From NCBI RefSeq assembly GCF_009707485.1, contig NZ_CP046121.1:1612001-1676000 (forward strand): a DNA stretch of 64,000 nt, in the 5' to 3' direction. Source of the DNA: Nostocoides sp. HKS02. Its GTDB lineage: Bacteria > Actinomycetota > Actinomycetes > Actinomycetales > Dermatophilaceae. Below the pieces are notes generated by a model that saw only the letters and a program-made list of their open reading frames with translations, searched no databases and was not told the DNA's origin. Positions 9,010 through 18,635 of this stretch are shown here, piece after piece (the stretch's first letter is position 1; the number at the start of each line of letters is the position of its first letter). A program made the position numbers and the translations under genes.

Positions 9010-10993
9010 ATGAACCGCCTCGCGCACTCGACGAGCCCATATTTGTTGCAGCACAAGGACAACCCTGTCGACTGGCAGGAGTGGGGGCCGGAGGCCTTCG
9101 AGGAAGCCCGGCGCCGTGACGTGCCCGTCCTGCTCTCGGTCGGGTATGCCGCGTGTCACTGGTGCCACGTGATGGCCCACGAGTCGTTCGAGGACGACGA
9201 GGTCGCCGCGGCGCTCAACGAGGGCTTCGTCGCCGTCAAGGTCGATCGCGAGGAGCGCCCGGACGTCGACTCGGTCTACATGTCGGCCACCACGGCGCTG
9301 ACCGGCCACGGCGGCTGGCCGATGACCTGCGTCCTCACTCCGGACGCGGAGCCGTTCTTCTGCGGCACCTACTTCCCGAAAGCCCAGTTCCTCCACGTGC
9401 TGGCCCAGGTGCGCGAGGTCTGGACCACCCAGCGAGAGCGCGTCACCGAGAGCAGCGCACACATCTCCGACCGGCTGCGCGAGCTCACGGCGTCGACCAG
9501 CGCGCAGCCGATCGACGACGCCGCCCTGGCCCAGGCAGTGCAGGGCCTGCGCAGCCAGTTCGACCTGGCCCGCGGTGGCTTCGGCGGCGCCCCGAAGTTC
9601 CCGCCGTCGATGGTGCTCGAGTTCCTGCTGCGCCACCATGCCCGGACCGGCTCGGCCGACGCGCTGGCGATGGCGCGGCGGACGTGTGAGGCCATGGCCC
9701 GCGGCGGGATCTACGACCAGCTGGCCGGTGGCTTCGCGCGGTACTCCGTCGATGCTGCCTGGGTAGTCCCCCACTTCGAGAAGATGCTCTACGACAACGC
9801 CCAGCTGCTGCGCGTCTACGCCCACCTGTTCCGCACGACTGGCGACGACCTGGCCCGACGGGTCACGGCCGAGACCGCCGCCTTCCTCGTGCGTGACCTC
9901 GGCACCGGCGAGGGCGGTTTCGCCTCCGCGCTCGACGCCGACACCGACGGCGTCGAGGGCCTGACCTACGCGTGGACGCCCGACCAGCTGGCCGAGGTAC
10001 TCGGCGAGCACGACGGTCGCACCGCGGCGGAGCTGCTCGGCGTGACTGAGCAGGGCACGTTCGAGCACGGCAGCTCGACGCTCCAGCTGGCGACCGACCC
10101 CGACGACCCCGAGTGGTGGCAACGGGCTCGACACCTGTTGTGGCAGAGCCGCAACCGCCGTCCCCAGCCCGCGCGCGACGACAAGGTCGTCACGTCGTGG
10201 AACGGCCTGGCGATCGCCGCGCTCTCCGACGCTGCCGTCCTCCTCGACGATGCCGCGCTCCTTGCCGCCGCACAGCAGTGCGCCGAGTTCGTCGTGGACA
10301 CCCACCTCGTGGAGGGTCGCCTGCGCCGCTCGTCACGAGGTGGACGCGTCGGTGCCGCACACGGCGTGGCCGACGACTACGGCAACCTGGCCGAGGGGCT
10401 GCTCGCGCTTGTTCCAGGCCAGTGGTGAGGCACGCTGGCTGACGGTGGCCCGCCGACTGCTCAGCACGGCTGTCGACCAGTTCGGGGACGACGACGGGGG
10501 GTTCCACGACACCGCCGCGGATGCCGAGCCGCTCCTGCTGCGCCCGCGCACCACCGCAGACAACGCCGAGCCGTCGGGGCAGTCCGCGCTCGCCGGTGCG
10601 CTCCTGACCTGCTCCGCCCTCACCGGTGACGCCAGCCAACGCGAGCGCGCCGAGGCGGCTCTGGCGGCCTCCGGGCAGCTCGCCTCGCGGGACCCCCGGT
10701 TCGGTGGCTGGGCGCTTGCCGTCGCCGAGGCAGCCGCCGCTGGACCCCTGCAGGTCGCCGTGGTGGCAGCCCAGCCGGGTGACCCACTCGCGGGGGACCT
10801 GCTGGCCGTGGCTCGGCGCTCGTCGTCCCCGGGTCTGGTCGTCGACCACGGGTCGGTCGGCGAACCCGACCACCCCTTGCTCGCCGAGCGCCCCCTCGTC
10901 GCCGGCCGCGCGGCGGCATACGTGTGCAGGGGGTTCGTCTGCGACGCTCCGGTGACGGAGGTCGAGGCGCTCACCCGCGCGTTGGCGCGCTGA
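9010..10993 (+). CDS. Thioredoxin-like DUF255 protein (YyaL/SPATA20 family), with apparent frameshift
   Basis: The N-terminal domain is a thioredoxin-fold DUF255 domain: [20 protein letters not shown], then the active-site-like CHWCHVM, followed by [11 protein letters not shown] and [11 protein letters not shown]. An alpha/alpha-toroid (six-hairpin glycosidase-like) region follows. The first frame stops at 10426-10428, while the expected continuation ([16 protein letters not shown] to ALTRALAR) lies in the next frame. One extra base at about 10408-10412 explains this; corrected length is about 660 residues, normal for the family. The biochemical role of the family is not settled. The gene ends two bases from the convergent Crp-type gene. 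Confidence 0.85.
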
Positions 10994-10995
10994 CC

Positions 10996-11649
10996 TCACC
11001 CGGCGACGGCGCGCACGGCGGCGACGTCGGGCAGCCGCATGCGGCCCCGGGCGAGGACCACGAGCCCTTGGTCCGCCAGCCCACGCAGCACCCGGTTGGT
11101 GGCCGGGCGGGAGGCACCCGCGAGGTCGGCGAGGTCGCTCTGGGTGAGCGGCAGCACCGCCTCGCCACGCTCGACGCCGTAGATCGCGCACAGGTCGACC
11201 AGTCGGCGCACGACCCGCTGCTCGACGCTCGCGTACAACGCGTCGACCAGGTGGTCGGACAGGCGCCGCACGCGAGCCGCCAACAGGTCCACGAGCAGCC
11301 GGTTCACCTCGGGTCGCTGCACCGTCAGGGCCGTGAAGGCTCGAGCGTCGAGGACCAGCGTGACCACCGGCTCCAGGGCCTGGACCGAGGAGGTGCGCCG
11401 CGCGTCCGGTGACAGCAGCGCCAGCTCGCCGCAGGCCTCCCCCGGGCCCATCACGGTGAAGGCAGCCCGGTCACCCGCCGGCGTGGTCCGCCGCACGAGC
11501 ACGTGCCCTTCGACCAGGAAGTGGACGCAGTCGGCCGCGTCGCCCTCGTGGAAGAGGCTCTCGCCGCGCGAGAAGTAGCGGCGCACCATCAGCTCGGCCA
11601 CGCGGGTGCGCTCGGGCTCCGGCAGGCCGCTCAACAGGTCCGGCTCCAT
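10996..11649 (-). CDS. Crp/Fnr-family transcriptional regulator
   Basis: A 217-residue regulator from the ATG at 11649 (EPDLLSGLPEPERTRVAELM). A cyclic-nucleotide-binding jelly roll comes first: GESLFHEGDAADCVHFLVEG and GPGEACGELALLSPDARRTS, close to the cAMP phosphate-binding cassette. A winged helix follows: LTQSDLADLAGASRPATNRV. There is no N-terminal Cys cluster of the FNR iron-sulfur type. The five genes from 12002 onward include a receiver-adenylate cyclase, so a cAMP link is attractive but unproven. No strong ribosome site is visible before the start. Confidence 0.85.
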   Translation of the reverse strand: MEPDLLSGLPEPERTRVAELMVRRYFSRGESLFHEGDAADCVHFLVEGHVLVRRTTPAGDRAAFTVMGPGEACGELALLSPDARRTSSVQALEPVVTLVLDARAFTALTVQRPEVNRLLVDLLAARVRRLSDHLVDALYASVEQRVVRRLVDLCAIYGVERGEAVLPLTQSDLADLAGASRPATNRVLRGLADQGLVVLARGRMRLPDVAAVRAVAG

Positions 11650-11791
11650 GCCGCAAGTGCAGCACCGACGCCGGCCGCCCACAACGTGGCCCACGCCACC
11701 GCTGCTGTGTCATCGCCGGAACAGACCGGGGAGGGCGACGCGCCGACAGTGGGGGGAATCCACAGCAGCCACCAAGCCCGAGGAGGTCGTC

Positions 11792-11971
11792 ATGACACGT
11801 CACCACCACCACCACGACCTGGCTCACCACCACCCCACCGTCCATCGCACGCGGCTCGGGCAGTGGGCGTGGACCTGCACGTGCGGGGGCGCCTCGTGCC
11901 GCACCGCGCGCCTCACCTGGCACCAGGTCATGGTCGAGGCGCTCCTGCATTCCATGACCATCGCGCCCTGA
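11792..11971 (+). CDS. His-rich small protein with Cys cluster
   Basis: A 59-residue product from the ATG at 11792, with GAGGAGG 5 bases upstream. The N-terminus is TRHHHHHDLAHHHPTVHR: five His in a row and three more soon after. It is followed by WAWTCTCGGASCR, a Cys-x-Cys-x4-Cys cluster, and a helical end (LTWHQVMVEALLHSMTIAP). The composition suggests binding of zinc, nickel or copper. I do not recognise a named family. It stands alone between a Crp-type gene and the convergent end of the ATP-grasp gene. Confidence 0.65.
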   Translation: MTRHHHHHDLAHHHPTVHRTRLGQWAWTCTCGGASCRTARLTWHQVMVEALLHSMTIAP

Positions 11972-12001
11972 CCATGGCGCCGTGACGGGCGGAGCAGGCG
12001 T

Positions 12002-13567
12002 TCACCAGGGCAGTGGTTGGGGGGTCAACGCTGCCTGCGCCTCGGCGCGCAACGCCTGCTCCGCCTCCGCGTAGACCTGCTCGGCCTGCGCCGCGCTCTC
12101 GCCGATGGCGGTCATGCCCACCCGACCGCACTCGGTGATCGCGCTGATCATGTGGAAGACGACGCCGCGCTGGCGGGCCTGGTCGTAGTGCATGCCGGTC
12201 CGCGCCACCAGGTCGAAGAGGTCCTCGACCCGCAGGCCGTGCAACAGCGGGTCCTCGAAGTGGTCCGTGGCGACGAGGTGCCGTTCGGCGCCGGCAGGCG
12301 TGAGGAACCGGGCGCTCTGCGGGTCGTACCGGCCGTCGGTGAGGAACTGGAGGGTGAGGAACGGGTGGGTGGTGCCTCCCTTGCGCAGGTTGATCTCGAT
12401 GGCATGGCTTTCCCACGCGGCGCCGTCGCGCACGACGACGAAGTCGATGGCGAACCGTCCCATGACCCCCTTGCGCGCCAGCACCTCGCTGATGCGGACG
12501 GCTTCGGCCGTGATCAACGGCGCGTATGCCGGGTCGGCCGGGAACCGGGCGCCCAGGTAGGACTGGCCGCTGGGTCCACCGAGGATCTGGTCGTGCGTCG
12601 AGAGGATCTCGAGGACACCGCGTGGCGTCACGCGCAGCTGGACACTCGGGCTGCGCACCTCGTCGCCAACGATGCGCTCCTCGACGATGCCGCGCCGCTC
12701 AGCCAGCTTGGCGAGGAACGCGTCGATGCCGATCGCGTTGTCCTCCAAGGCCATCGCGGCAATTCGCTGCCTCAGCGCGGCCGCCTCCTCGGCGCTCCCC
12801 GGGGCCGGCAGGCCGGTGAGGTCGACGACCGCGTTGCCCGAGCCGGACACGCCCTCGTTGAGCTTGAGCATCGCGGACCGTGCGGCCGGGCGGCGCGCCC
12901 GCAGTGCCGTGAGCGCGGTGACCACCTCCGCCGGCGTGGCCAGGTCCTCCGACCCGGCCGGGAACTGGACGCCCGCCTCGGTGAAGACCTGGCGACACCC
13001 CGACTTGGTACCGAGCGGGAACAGGCGGGGATCCGCGGCATACATCGGGATGCCCAGCTCGATGGCGAGGTCGCGCTCCATCGCGGTGGTGTTGTAGGGC
13101 ACGAGGTGGCACCGGTGCGGGTCGGGGATGAGCGAACGGATCAGGGCCAGCAACCGGGGACGGGCGAGGAGCTTCTCGGTCAGCGCGCCGGGTCGGGCAT
13201 CGCCCACGCTGACGAGGTGGAGCCGCGACCGGGCGTGGCTGGGGATGACGCCGGGCAGCAGCGAGAGGTAGTACTCGATGATGGCCGGGTCGATCGTCAC
13301 CGAGGTCACGTAGACCATCCGCAGGCGTGGCTGGCGCAGCAGGAGCAGCATGAACAGGAACCGCTCCTCCATCGCCTGCGTCATGCCCGGGCTCGACGCC
13401 ACCACCCGGTCGAGTGTCAGCGAGGGCACGACGACGACGGACTCCATCGGGTCGCCGGTCTGGATGCCGTCCCACACGGCCGGCAGGCGCTCCTGCAGGC
13501 GGTCGAACACGGCATACCGCGCGGTGTCGTCGAGCTCGCCCAAAGTCGGCGGGGTCGACGCCCTCAC
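12002..13567 (-). CDS. ATP-grasp peptide ligase, PGM1-related
   Basis: A 521-residue ATP-grasp enzyme. The core shows AMLKLNEGVSGSGNAVVDL, IVGDEVRSPSVQLRV and the very typical IEINLRKGGTTHPFLTLQFL, which marks the PGM1-related family (PGM1 is the peptide ligase of pheganomycin synthesis). The family joins a carboxylate to an amine with ATP. No obvious peptide-precursor gene lies nearby. The GTG start at 13567 overlaps the stop of the receiver-cyclase gene by 4 bases (GTGA). It is therefore the last gene of a signalling operon, an unusual setting for a ligase. Substrate is unknown. Confidence 0.8.
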   Translation of the reverse strand: MRASTPPTLGELDDTARYAVFDRLQERLPAVWDGIQTGDPMESVVVVPSLTLDRVVASSPGMTQAMEERFLFMLLLLRQPRLRMVYVTSVTIDPAIIEYYLSLLPGVIPSHARSRLHLVSVGDARPGALTEKLLARPRLLALIRSLIPDPHRCHLVPYNTTAMERDLAIELGIPMYAADPRLFPLGTKSGCRQVFTEAGVQFPAGSEDLATPAEVVTALTALRARRPAARSAMLKLNEGVSGSGNAVVDLTGLPAPGSAEEAAALRQRIAAMALEDNAIGIDAFLAKLAERRGIVEERIVGDEVRSPSVQLRVTPRGVLEILSTHDQILGGPSGQSYLGARFPADPAYAPLITAEAVRISEVLARKGVMGRFAIDFVVVRDGAAWESHAIEINLRKGGTTHPFLTLQFLTDGRYDPQSARFLTPAGAERHLVATDHFEDPLLHGLRVEDLFDLVARTGMHYDQARQRGVVFHMISAITECGRVGMTAIGESAAQAEQVYAEAEQALRAEAQAALTPQPLPW

Positions 13568-14691
13568 GGTGACACGGCCATCGGCTGGAGGTCGACGACC
13601 TCGAAGGCCTCGACCTTGCGGGAGAACCCCTTGAGGTTGAGCGGGCCGACCGGTCGGCTCTCCACCACCCCGGTGATCCCCGAGAGCACGCGCGGCGTGA
13701 CGAGGATCTGGCCGTTGCGTGCCTCGGCGCAGAGTCGGGCCGCGAGGTTGGTGACGGTGCCGATGGCTGCGTAGTCGTAGCGACCCTCGAACCCGACCCG
13801 ACCGAGCGTGGCGTAGCCCTGGGCGATGCCGACGCCGAACCCGAGGTCGTGCCCCCGCCAGCGCCAGGTCTGCGCCAGGTCGGCGACCCGGGCGCGCATG
13901 GCGACCGCCATCGAGACGGCACGGTCGGGAGCGTCCGTGCAGGGCACGGGGTCGTTGAAGAACACCATCAGCCCGTCACCGGCGAAGTGCTCGAGGGTGC
14001 CCTCGAACCGGAAGACGAGCTCGCCCAGGGTGCGGTGGTAGTCGGCGAGCACGGCCATCGTCTCCTCGGGTTCAGAGGTCTCCGCAAAGGCGGTGAACCC
14101 GCGCAGGTCGGTGAAGACGGTCGTGATCTCGCGGCGGTGGCTGAGCAGGATGCCGTCGTCACCCCGCTCCAGGATCTCCTGGGCGACCTGGGGCGCCAGG
14201 AACCGCCGCAGCCGACTGAGCCGTTCGAGCTCGGCGACCTGCTCGGCGACCCGATGCGACAGCTCGCGGTTCCAGGCCCGCAGCTCCGCGGCCTGTGCCG
14301 TGACCGTGTCGTGGTACCGCTTGACCCGGACCAGCGAGCGCACCCGCGCGAGCAGCTCCGCCTGGTCGAACGGCTTGGTGACGAAGTCGTCGGCGCCGGC
14401 CTCGAGGGCGCGCAGCCGCTCCTGTTCGCCGCTGGCCGTGATCATCACCACCGGCAGGAACGCAGTCCGCGCGTCCGCCCGGATCCTGCGGACGGTGTCG
14501 TAGCCGTCGAGCTCGGGCATCAGCACGTCGAGCAGGACGACGTCGGGGAGTCGGTCGGCCAGGATCGTCAGCGCCTCCTCCCCCGACGCGGCCGCGACCA
14601 CCGTGAAACCTCGCGGGGTGAGGACCGCCTCGAGCAGCTTGCGGTTCGAGGCCAGGTCGTCGACCACCAGAACGGTGCCGTCGTCGCTCAT
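13564..14691 (-). CDS. Response regulator with class III adenylate/guanylate cyclase output
   Basis: A 375-residue protein from the ATG at 14691 (GGGGAG 6 bases upstream). The receiver (residues 6-120) has the acidic pair VDD, the phospho-Asp in VVLLDVLMPELDGYDTV, and the Lys in FVTKPFDQAELL. A coiled-coil linker (AELRAWNRELSHRVAEQVAE) leads to a cyclase domain: TTVFTDLRGFTAFAETSEPE (metal Asp), LEHFAGDGLMVFFNDPVPC (second metal Asp), and YAAIGTVTNLAARL. The metal-binding Asp pair is intact. Phosphorylation by the upstream hybrid kinase probably controls cyclic-nucleotide output. Confidence 0.88.
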   Translation of the reverse strand: MSDDGTVLVVDDLASNRKLLEAVLTPRGFTVVAAASGEEALTILADRLPDVVLLDVLMPELDGYDTVRRIRADARTAFLPVVMITASGEQERLRALEAGADDFVTKPFDQAELLARVRSLVRVKRYHDTVTAQAAELRAWNRELSHRVAEQVAELERLSRLRRFLAPQVAQEILERGDDGILLSHRREITTVFTDLRGFTAFAETSEPEETMAVLADYHRTLGELVFRFEGTLEHFAGDGLMVFFNDPVPCTDAPDRAVSMAVAMRARVADLAQTWRWRGHDLGFGVGIAQGYATLGRVGFEGRYDYAAIGTVTNLAARLCAEARNGQILVTPRVLSGITGVVESRPVGPLNLKGFSRKVEAFEVVDLQPMAVSP

Positions 14692-15074
14692 GGTCCACTC
14701 CCCTTGAGGTACTGGCGAACCTGCTGCGGGAAGTCGCGGACGCTGATCGGTTTCTCGAGGTAGCCGTCGAAGCCGGCTTCCAGCGCACGGGTACGGTCCG
14801 CTGCCATCGCGAAGGCGGTGAGGGCGACGACCGGTATGCCGGCGGTGCGCGGTTGGGCGCGCAGCCGCGACAGCGCCGTGTGACCGTCGATGCCGGGCAG
14901 CTGCAGGTCCATGAGGATGAGGTCCGGACTGGCGCGGGACGCCTCGTCCACGGCGGCTTCCCCCGTGGTGGCGACGACGACGGTGAAGCCGTGGAACTCC
15001 AGGAGGTCGCGCGCAAGCTTGAGGTTGCGCTCGTTGTCCTCCACGACCAGGACCGTGGGGCGGGTCTGCGTCAT
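14688..15074 (-). CDS. Single-domain response regulator (CheY/DivK-like)
   Basis: A 128-residue stand-alone receiver: TVLVVEDNERNLKLARDLLE, phospho-Asp in LILMDLQLPGIDG, Thr in VVALTAFAM, Lys in YLEKPISVRDF. There is no output domain, so it acts through protein contact or as a phosphate relay. It overlaps its neighbours by 4 bases on both sides (ATGA with the hybrid kinase stop at 15071 and with the cyclase start at 14691), so the stoichiometry is probably fixed by coupled translation. Confidence 0.9.
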   Translation of the reverse strand: MTQTRPTVLVVEDNERNLKLARDLLEFHGFTVVVATTGEAAVDEASRASPDLILMDLQLPGIDGHTALSRLRAQPRTAGIPVVALTAFAMAADRTRALEAGFDGYLEKPISVRDFPQQVRQYLKGSGP

Positions 15075-17773
15075 GACACCACCTGGCCCGCGTCCGCACC
15101 GTGGCCGCCCGCACCGTGGCCGCCCGCACCGTGCGCGCCGGCCAGGTCGGCGAGCCGGGCCGAGAGCTGCACGAGGTCGAGGTGGCCCTTGGACGCGACG
15201 AACTCGACCCGCCCGCGCAACCGGCGACGGTCCTCGGGCGTCAGCGTCTTGGCCGTGAGCACGACGATCGGGATGCCGCGGGTGTCCGGGTCGGCGTGCA
15301 CCTGCTCCACGACCCGGAACCCGTCGGTGTCGGGCATCAGCAGGTCCACCAGGAGCACCGCTGGGCGCTGGGCGCGCACCATCGCGTGCGCTTCAGTGCC
15401 CTGCCCACACGTGCGCACGTCCCAGCCCAGGGGTTCCAGGGTGACCCGGACGAGCCGCAGCGCCACGGGGTCGTCGTCGACCACGAGGATGCGGCGCGCC
15501 GACTGCGCCGGTGGGCGGTCGGTCACCACCCGGCGTACGGCGGCGAGGAGCTCCTCGCGACCCACCGGCTTGACCAGGTAGTCGGCCGCCCCGAGGGCGA
15601 ACCCCCGGCCCTGTTCGGGCAGCACCGAGACGACCAGGACCGGGGTGTCCGCGGTCTCGGGCTCCGCCTTGAGCGAGCTCAGGACGTCCCAGCCGTCCAT
15701 CCCGGGCAGGCGGATGTCGAGGATGACCGCGGCCGGGTGCAGTGACCGCACGGCGGCAACCCCCTGCTCCCCGGTGCGGACCGGTACCGCCCGCAGACCG
15801 GCCGCCGCGATGTGGACCGAGACGAGCTCGGCCGAGCTCTCGTCGTCCTCGATCACCACGACGACCGGGCGTCCGTCGTCCTCGTCGAGGGTCCAGTCGG
15901 CCGGCTCCGGGACGGTCGTGGCGACAGCGGGCTGAGGGATGCTGAAGCCGAACGTGCTCCCGGCGCCGGGGGCGCTGTCGAGCCACATCCTGCCGCCGTG
16001 CAGCTCGACGATGCGCCGGGTAAGGGTCAGCCCGAGCCCGGTGCCCTCCGCGGATGCTGCGTTGCGCCCGGCCTGCTGGAACGAGTCGAAGATCCGCACC
16101 TGGTCTGCCGGAGCGATCCCGACCCCGCTGTCGGCGACCGTCACGACGAGGTTGCCGTCGGACCGCCGCGCGACGACCTCCACGGTCCCACCGTCGGGCG
16201 TGAACTTCACGGCGTTGCTCAGCAGGTTGAGCACGATCTGGGTGAAGCGCAGCCGGTCCGCCCGCACGGCACCGAGGTCGGCTGACGGCGCGTCGAGGGT
16301 CAGCTCGATGCCGTGCTGGGCCGCTCGCTCGCGGACCAGGGCGAGCGCCGACCCGAGGGCCTGCGCCGCGTCGAAGAAGCTGAGGTCCAGCTCCATGTGG
16401 CCGGCCTCGACCTTGGACAGGTCCAGGACGTCGTTGAGCAGGGCGAGCAGGTGGCGGCCCGCGCTGAGGATGTCCTGCAGGTAGTCGGCCTGCCGGTCGT
16501 TGAGCTCACCGAACATCCGCTCGAGCAGGACCTCGGAGAACCCGATCACCGCGTTGAGGGGGGTCCGCAGCTCGTGGGACATGCTGGCCAGGAACTCCGA
16601 CTTGTGCTGGCTGGCCTCGGCCAGCTCGGCGCTCTGCCGCTCGAGCTGCTGGTAGAGCCGGGCATTGACCAGAGCGATGGTCGACTGGCTCGCGAAGGCC
16701 GACAGCAGCTCGCAGGTCTCGTCGCTGAAGCCACCGGGCTGCTTGCGTCGCACCACCAGGGCCCCCACGATCCGGTCCGGCCGGGCCAGCGGAATCGCCA
16801 CCAGGGAACGCCAGCCCGCGCGGTAGAGGGTGCTCAGGTGCGGGTCCAGTGGCACCAGGGCAAGGTCGGGGATCTGGGCCACTTGGCCCGAGGCCGCCGC
16901 CCGGCCGACGAAGCTCTCCTCGACGTGGATCCTTGACTGGCGCAGCTGCTCGAGCACCTCTGGACTGGTCCCGTATGCCGTCCGCACCCGGAACAGCTGG
17001 GTGTCCTCGTCGTACTCCATGAGCGAGCCGCCGTCCGTGCCGGAGAGCTGCACCGCGTGGCTGACGATGGTGGTGAGCACCTCGTCGGGGTCCAGCGAGG
17101 AGCTGACCGCCTCGCCGACCTCGGCCAGTGCCTCGAGCTGCTCGACCTTGCGCGAGAGCTCCTCGGACCTGCTCTCCAGCTGATGGAAGAGCCCGACGTT
17201 CCTCAAAGCGAGCGCACCTTGGGCGGCGAAGGTGCTCAACAGGTCCTGCACCCGCTCGTCGAAGGGGTCGACGGTGGTGCGCCACACGGACAGCACGCCC
17301 ACCACCTGGTCCACAACGATCATCGGGGCGCCCATGATCGTGCGGAAGCCGCCGAGGCGCTGGAACTCCGGCCGGTTGTAGTCGGGGTCGGCCAGCACGT
17401 CGACGATCTGCTGGGTCCGTCCGTCGATGCTGACCCGGCCGATCAGGGAGGTGCGGTCGCGGGGCACCGGCTCGGTGATGGCGAGCTGCAGGTATGCCGG
17501 TGGCAGCCCGACGGAGTGGACCATCGTCAGGTCGTGGTCGTGCACGAGGTTGATCTGGGCCGCGTTGGCCCGGCACAGCCGCCGCGCCCGTTCGACGATG
17601 GCGTCGAAGACCTCGGCCTCCCCGGCGCTGGACGCACCGAGGACGGCCAGGATCTCGCTGGTCGCGGCGAGCTGCTCCTCCGTCTCCGCGAGCCGCTTCC
17701 GCAGGCGTGCCGCAGCTGCCACGGCACCTTCGGTGGGCTGCGTCGTGGCCGACCTGTCCTCGGACGCGACCAT
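15071..17773 (-). CDS. Soluble hybrid histidine kinase: GAF-GAF-HisKA-HATPase-REC-REC
   Basis: A 900-residue cytoplasmic kinase from the ATG at 17773 (GGAGG 6 bases upstream). Order: coiled coil (1-45), GAF domain 1 (about 50-190), GAF 2 (about 215-385), a coiled coil, HisKA with the phospho-His in KSEFLASMSHELRTPLNAVI, an HATPase (NLLSNAVKFTPDGG, DSGVGIAP, GTGLGLTLTRRIVELHGG), receiver 1 (AVILDIRLPGMDGWDV), and receiver 2 (VLLVDLLMPDTDGFRV). No membrane segment is seen, so the signal is internal, bound by a GAF domain. The tail contains the Gly/His repeat GAGGHGAGGHGAD encoded by a 15-bp tandem repeat. It heads the four-gene operon. Confidence 0.9.
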   Translation of the reverse strand: MVASEDRSATTQPTEGAVAAAARLRKRLAETEEQLAATSEILAVLGASSAGEAEVFDAIVERARRLCRANAAQINLVHDHDLTMVHSVGLPPAYLQLAITEPVPRDRTSLIGRVSIDGRTQQIVDVLADPDYNRPEFQRLGGFRTIMGAPMIVVDQVVGVLSVWRTTVDPFDERVQDLLSTFAAQGALALRNVGLFHQLESRSEELSRKVEQLEALAEVGEAVSSSLDPDEVLTTIVSHAVQLSGTDGGSLMEYDEDTQLFRVRTAYGTSPEVLEQLRQSRIHVEESFVGRAAASGQVAQIPDLALVPLDPHLSTLYRAGWRSLVAIPLARPDRIVGALVVRRKQPGGFSDETCELLSAFASQSTIALVNARLYQQLERQSAELAEASQHKSEFLASMSHELRTPLNAVIGFSEVLLERMFGELNDRQADYLQDILSAGRHLLALLNDVLDLSKVEAGHMELDLSFFDAAQALGSALALVRERAAQHGIELTLDAPSADLGAVRADRLRFTQIVLNLLSNAVKFTPDGGTVEVVARRSDGNLVVTVADSGVGIAPADQVRIFDSFQQAGRNAASAEGTGLGLTLTRRIVELHGGRMWLDSAPGAGSTFGFSIPQPAVATTVPEPADWTLDEDDGRPVVVVIEDDESSAELVSVHIAAAGLRAVPVRTGEQGVAAVRSLHPAAVILDIRLPGMDGWDVLSSLKAEPETADTPVLVVSVLPEQGRGFALGAADYLVKPVGREELLAAVRRVVTDRPPAQSARRILVVDDDPVALRLVRVTLEPLGWDVRTCGQGTEAHAMVRAQRPAVLLVDLLMPDTDGFRVVEQVHADPDTRGIPIVVLTAKTLTPEDRRRLRGRVEFVASKGHLDLVQLSARLADLAGAHGAGGHGAGGHGADAGQVVS
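15096..15133. repeat. 15-bp tandem repeat, 2.5 copies
   Basis: GCACCGTGGCCGCCC occurs at 15096-15110 and 15111-15125, and a partial third copy ends at 15133. It encodes the Gly/Ala/His tail of the hybrid kinase. The unit is a multiple of three, so copy changes would keep the frame. Confidence 0.85.
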
Positions 17774-17900
17774 CCGAGCCTCCACTCCCCGGCCCCACTG
17801 GCGATGTGCGGCCAGCAACCTCTGCAGTGTGCTCCCACACCCGGCCCCTTGCCTACGGCGAAGGGATGATGACTGCGTTTGCCCCGGGTGGTTCCGGCCC

Positions 17901-18635
17901 TCAGAGCACGAGGCACCCGTATGCCGGCTGCTCGGCTTCCAGCGCGGCACGACCACCCTCGGGGTCGACGAACAGGGCGGTCGCCCAGACATCGGCCCAC
18001 AGCAGGCTGGGGCCCCAGACCGAGGCGGAGCCGTCTCGAGCCACCGACCGACCCGTGCGGGGGTCGGTGATGTGGGCCCCCCGCGCGGCCGTCCCCGAGG
18101 TCGCGAGGCCGCCCACCCGCAGCGGGATGGTGGCCGCCACGGCGCCGTGCTGACGCGGGTCCTCGATCCCGACCTGCCAGGTCGACGGCTCCGACCACCG
18201 TCCACTGCCGGCGACGAGGTCGCCGCCGGCGTTGATGCAGAACGACACGCGGGGCGTGTGCGCCAACAGGGCTGCTGCCTTCTCGACCGCCCAGCCCTTG
18301 ACGAGCCCGGTCGGGTCGTACTCGCCGGTGCCCGCGGCGGCTGCGCTGAACAGTCCGTGCGTGCGCGACGTCGCCTGGGCGCAGAGCTCGAAGACCTCCG
18401 CGTGCCAGGGGTGCGCCGCCCCGGCGTCCAGCTCGCCGCGCCGCAGTCGCATGAGCTCGCTGTCGGGCCGCCACGTGCTGAACACCGTGTCGACCCTGCG
18501 CAGCAGGCCCCACACCTGGCCCACGGCCGTCTCCACGGCCTCGGACCGCACGTCGCCGCGCACGTGGACCGAGACGGGCAGGCCCATCACCTGCTCGACG
18601 AAGGCGCGGCGGGGAGCCTCGGCGGCTTCGCTCAC
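17901..18635 (-). CDS. apbE: FAD:protein FMN transferase, ApbE family
   Basis: A 244-residue ApbE enzyme, which attaches FMN covalently to Thr or Ser of target proteins using FAD. Visible motifs are VMGLPVSVHV at the N-terminus, DTVFSTWRPDSELMRL, the YDPTGLVKGWAVEKA lysine region, INAGGDLVAGSGR, and GLATSGTAARGAHITDPRTG. No signal peptide is evident. The GTG start overlaps the stop of the FMN-binding protein gene by 4 bases (GTGA). That protein carries the matching target site, so this enzyme very likely flavinylates it. Confidence 0.9.
   Translation of the reverse strand: MSEAAEAPRRAFVEQVMGLPVSVHVRGDVRSEAVETAVGQVWGLLRRVDTVFSTWRPDSELMRLRRGELDAGAAHPWHAEVFELCAQATSRTHGLFSAAAAGTGEYDPTGLVKGWAVEKAAALLAHTPRVSFCINAGGDLVAGSGRWSEPSTWQVGIEDPRQHGAVAATIPLRVGGLATSGTAARGAHITDPRTGRSVARDGSASVWGPSLLWADVWATALFVDPEGGRAALEAEQPAYGCLVL

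Noticed and set aside
15096..15133. Start of a CRISPR array
   Set aside because: Units are directly adjacent without spacers and lie in a reading frame.
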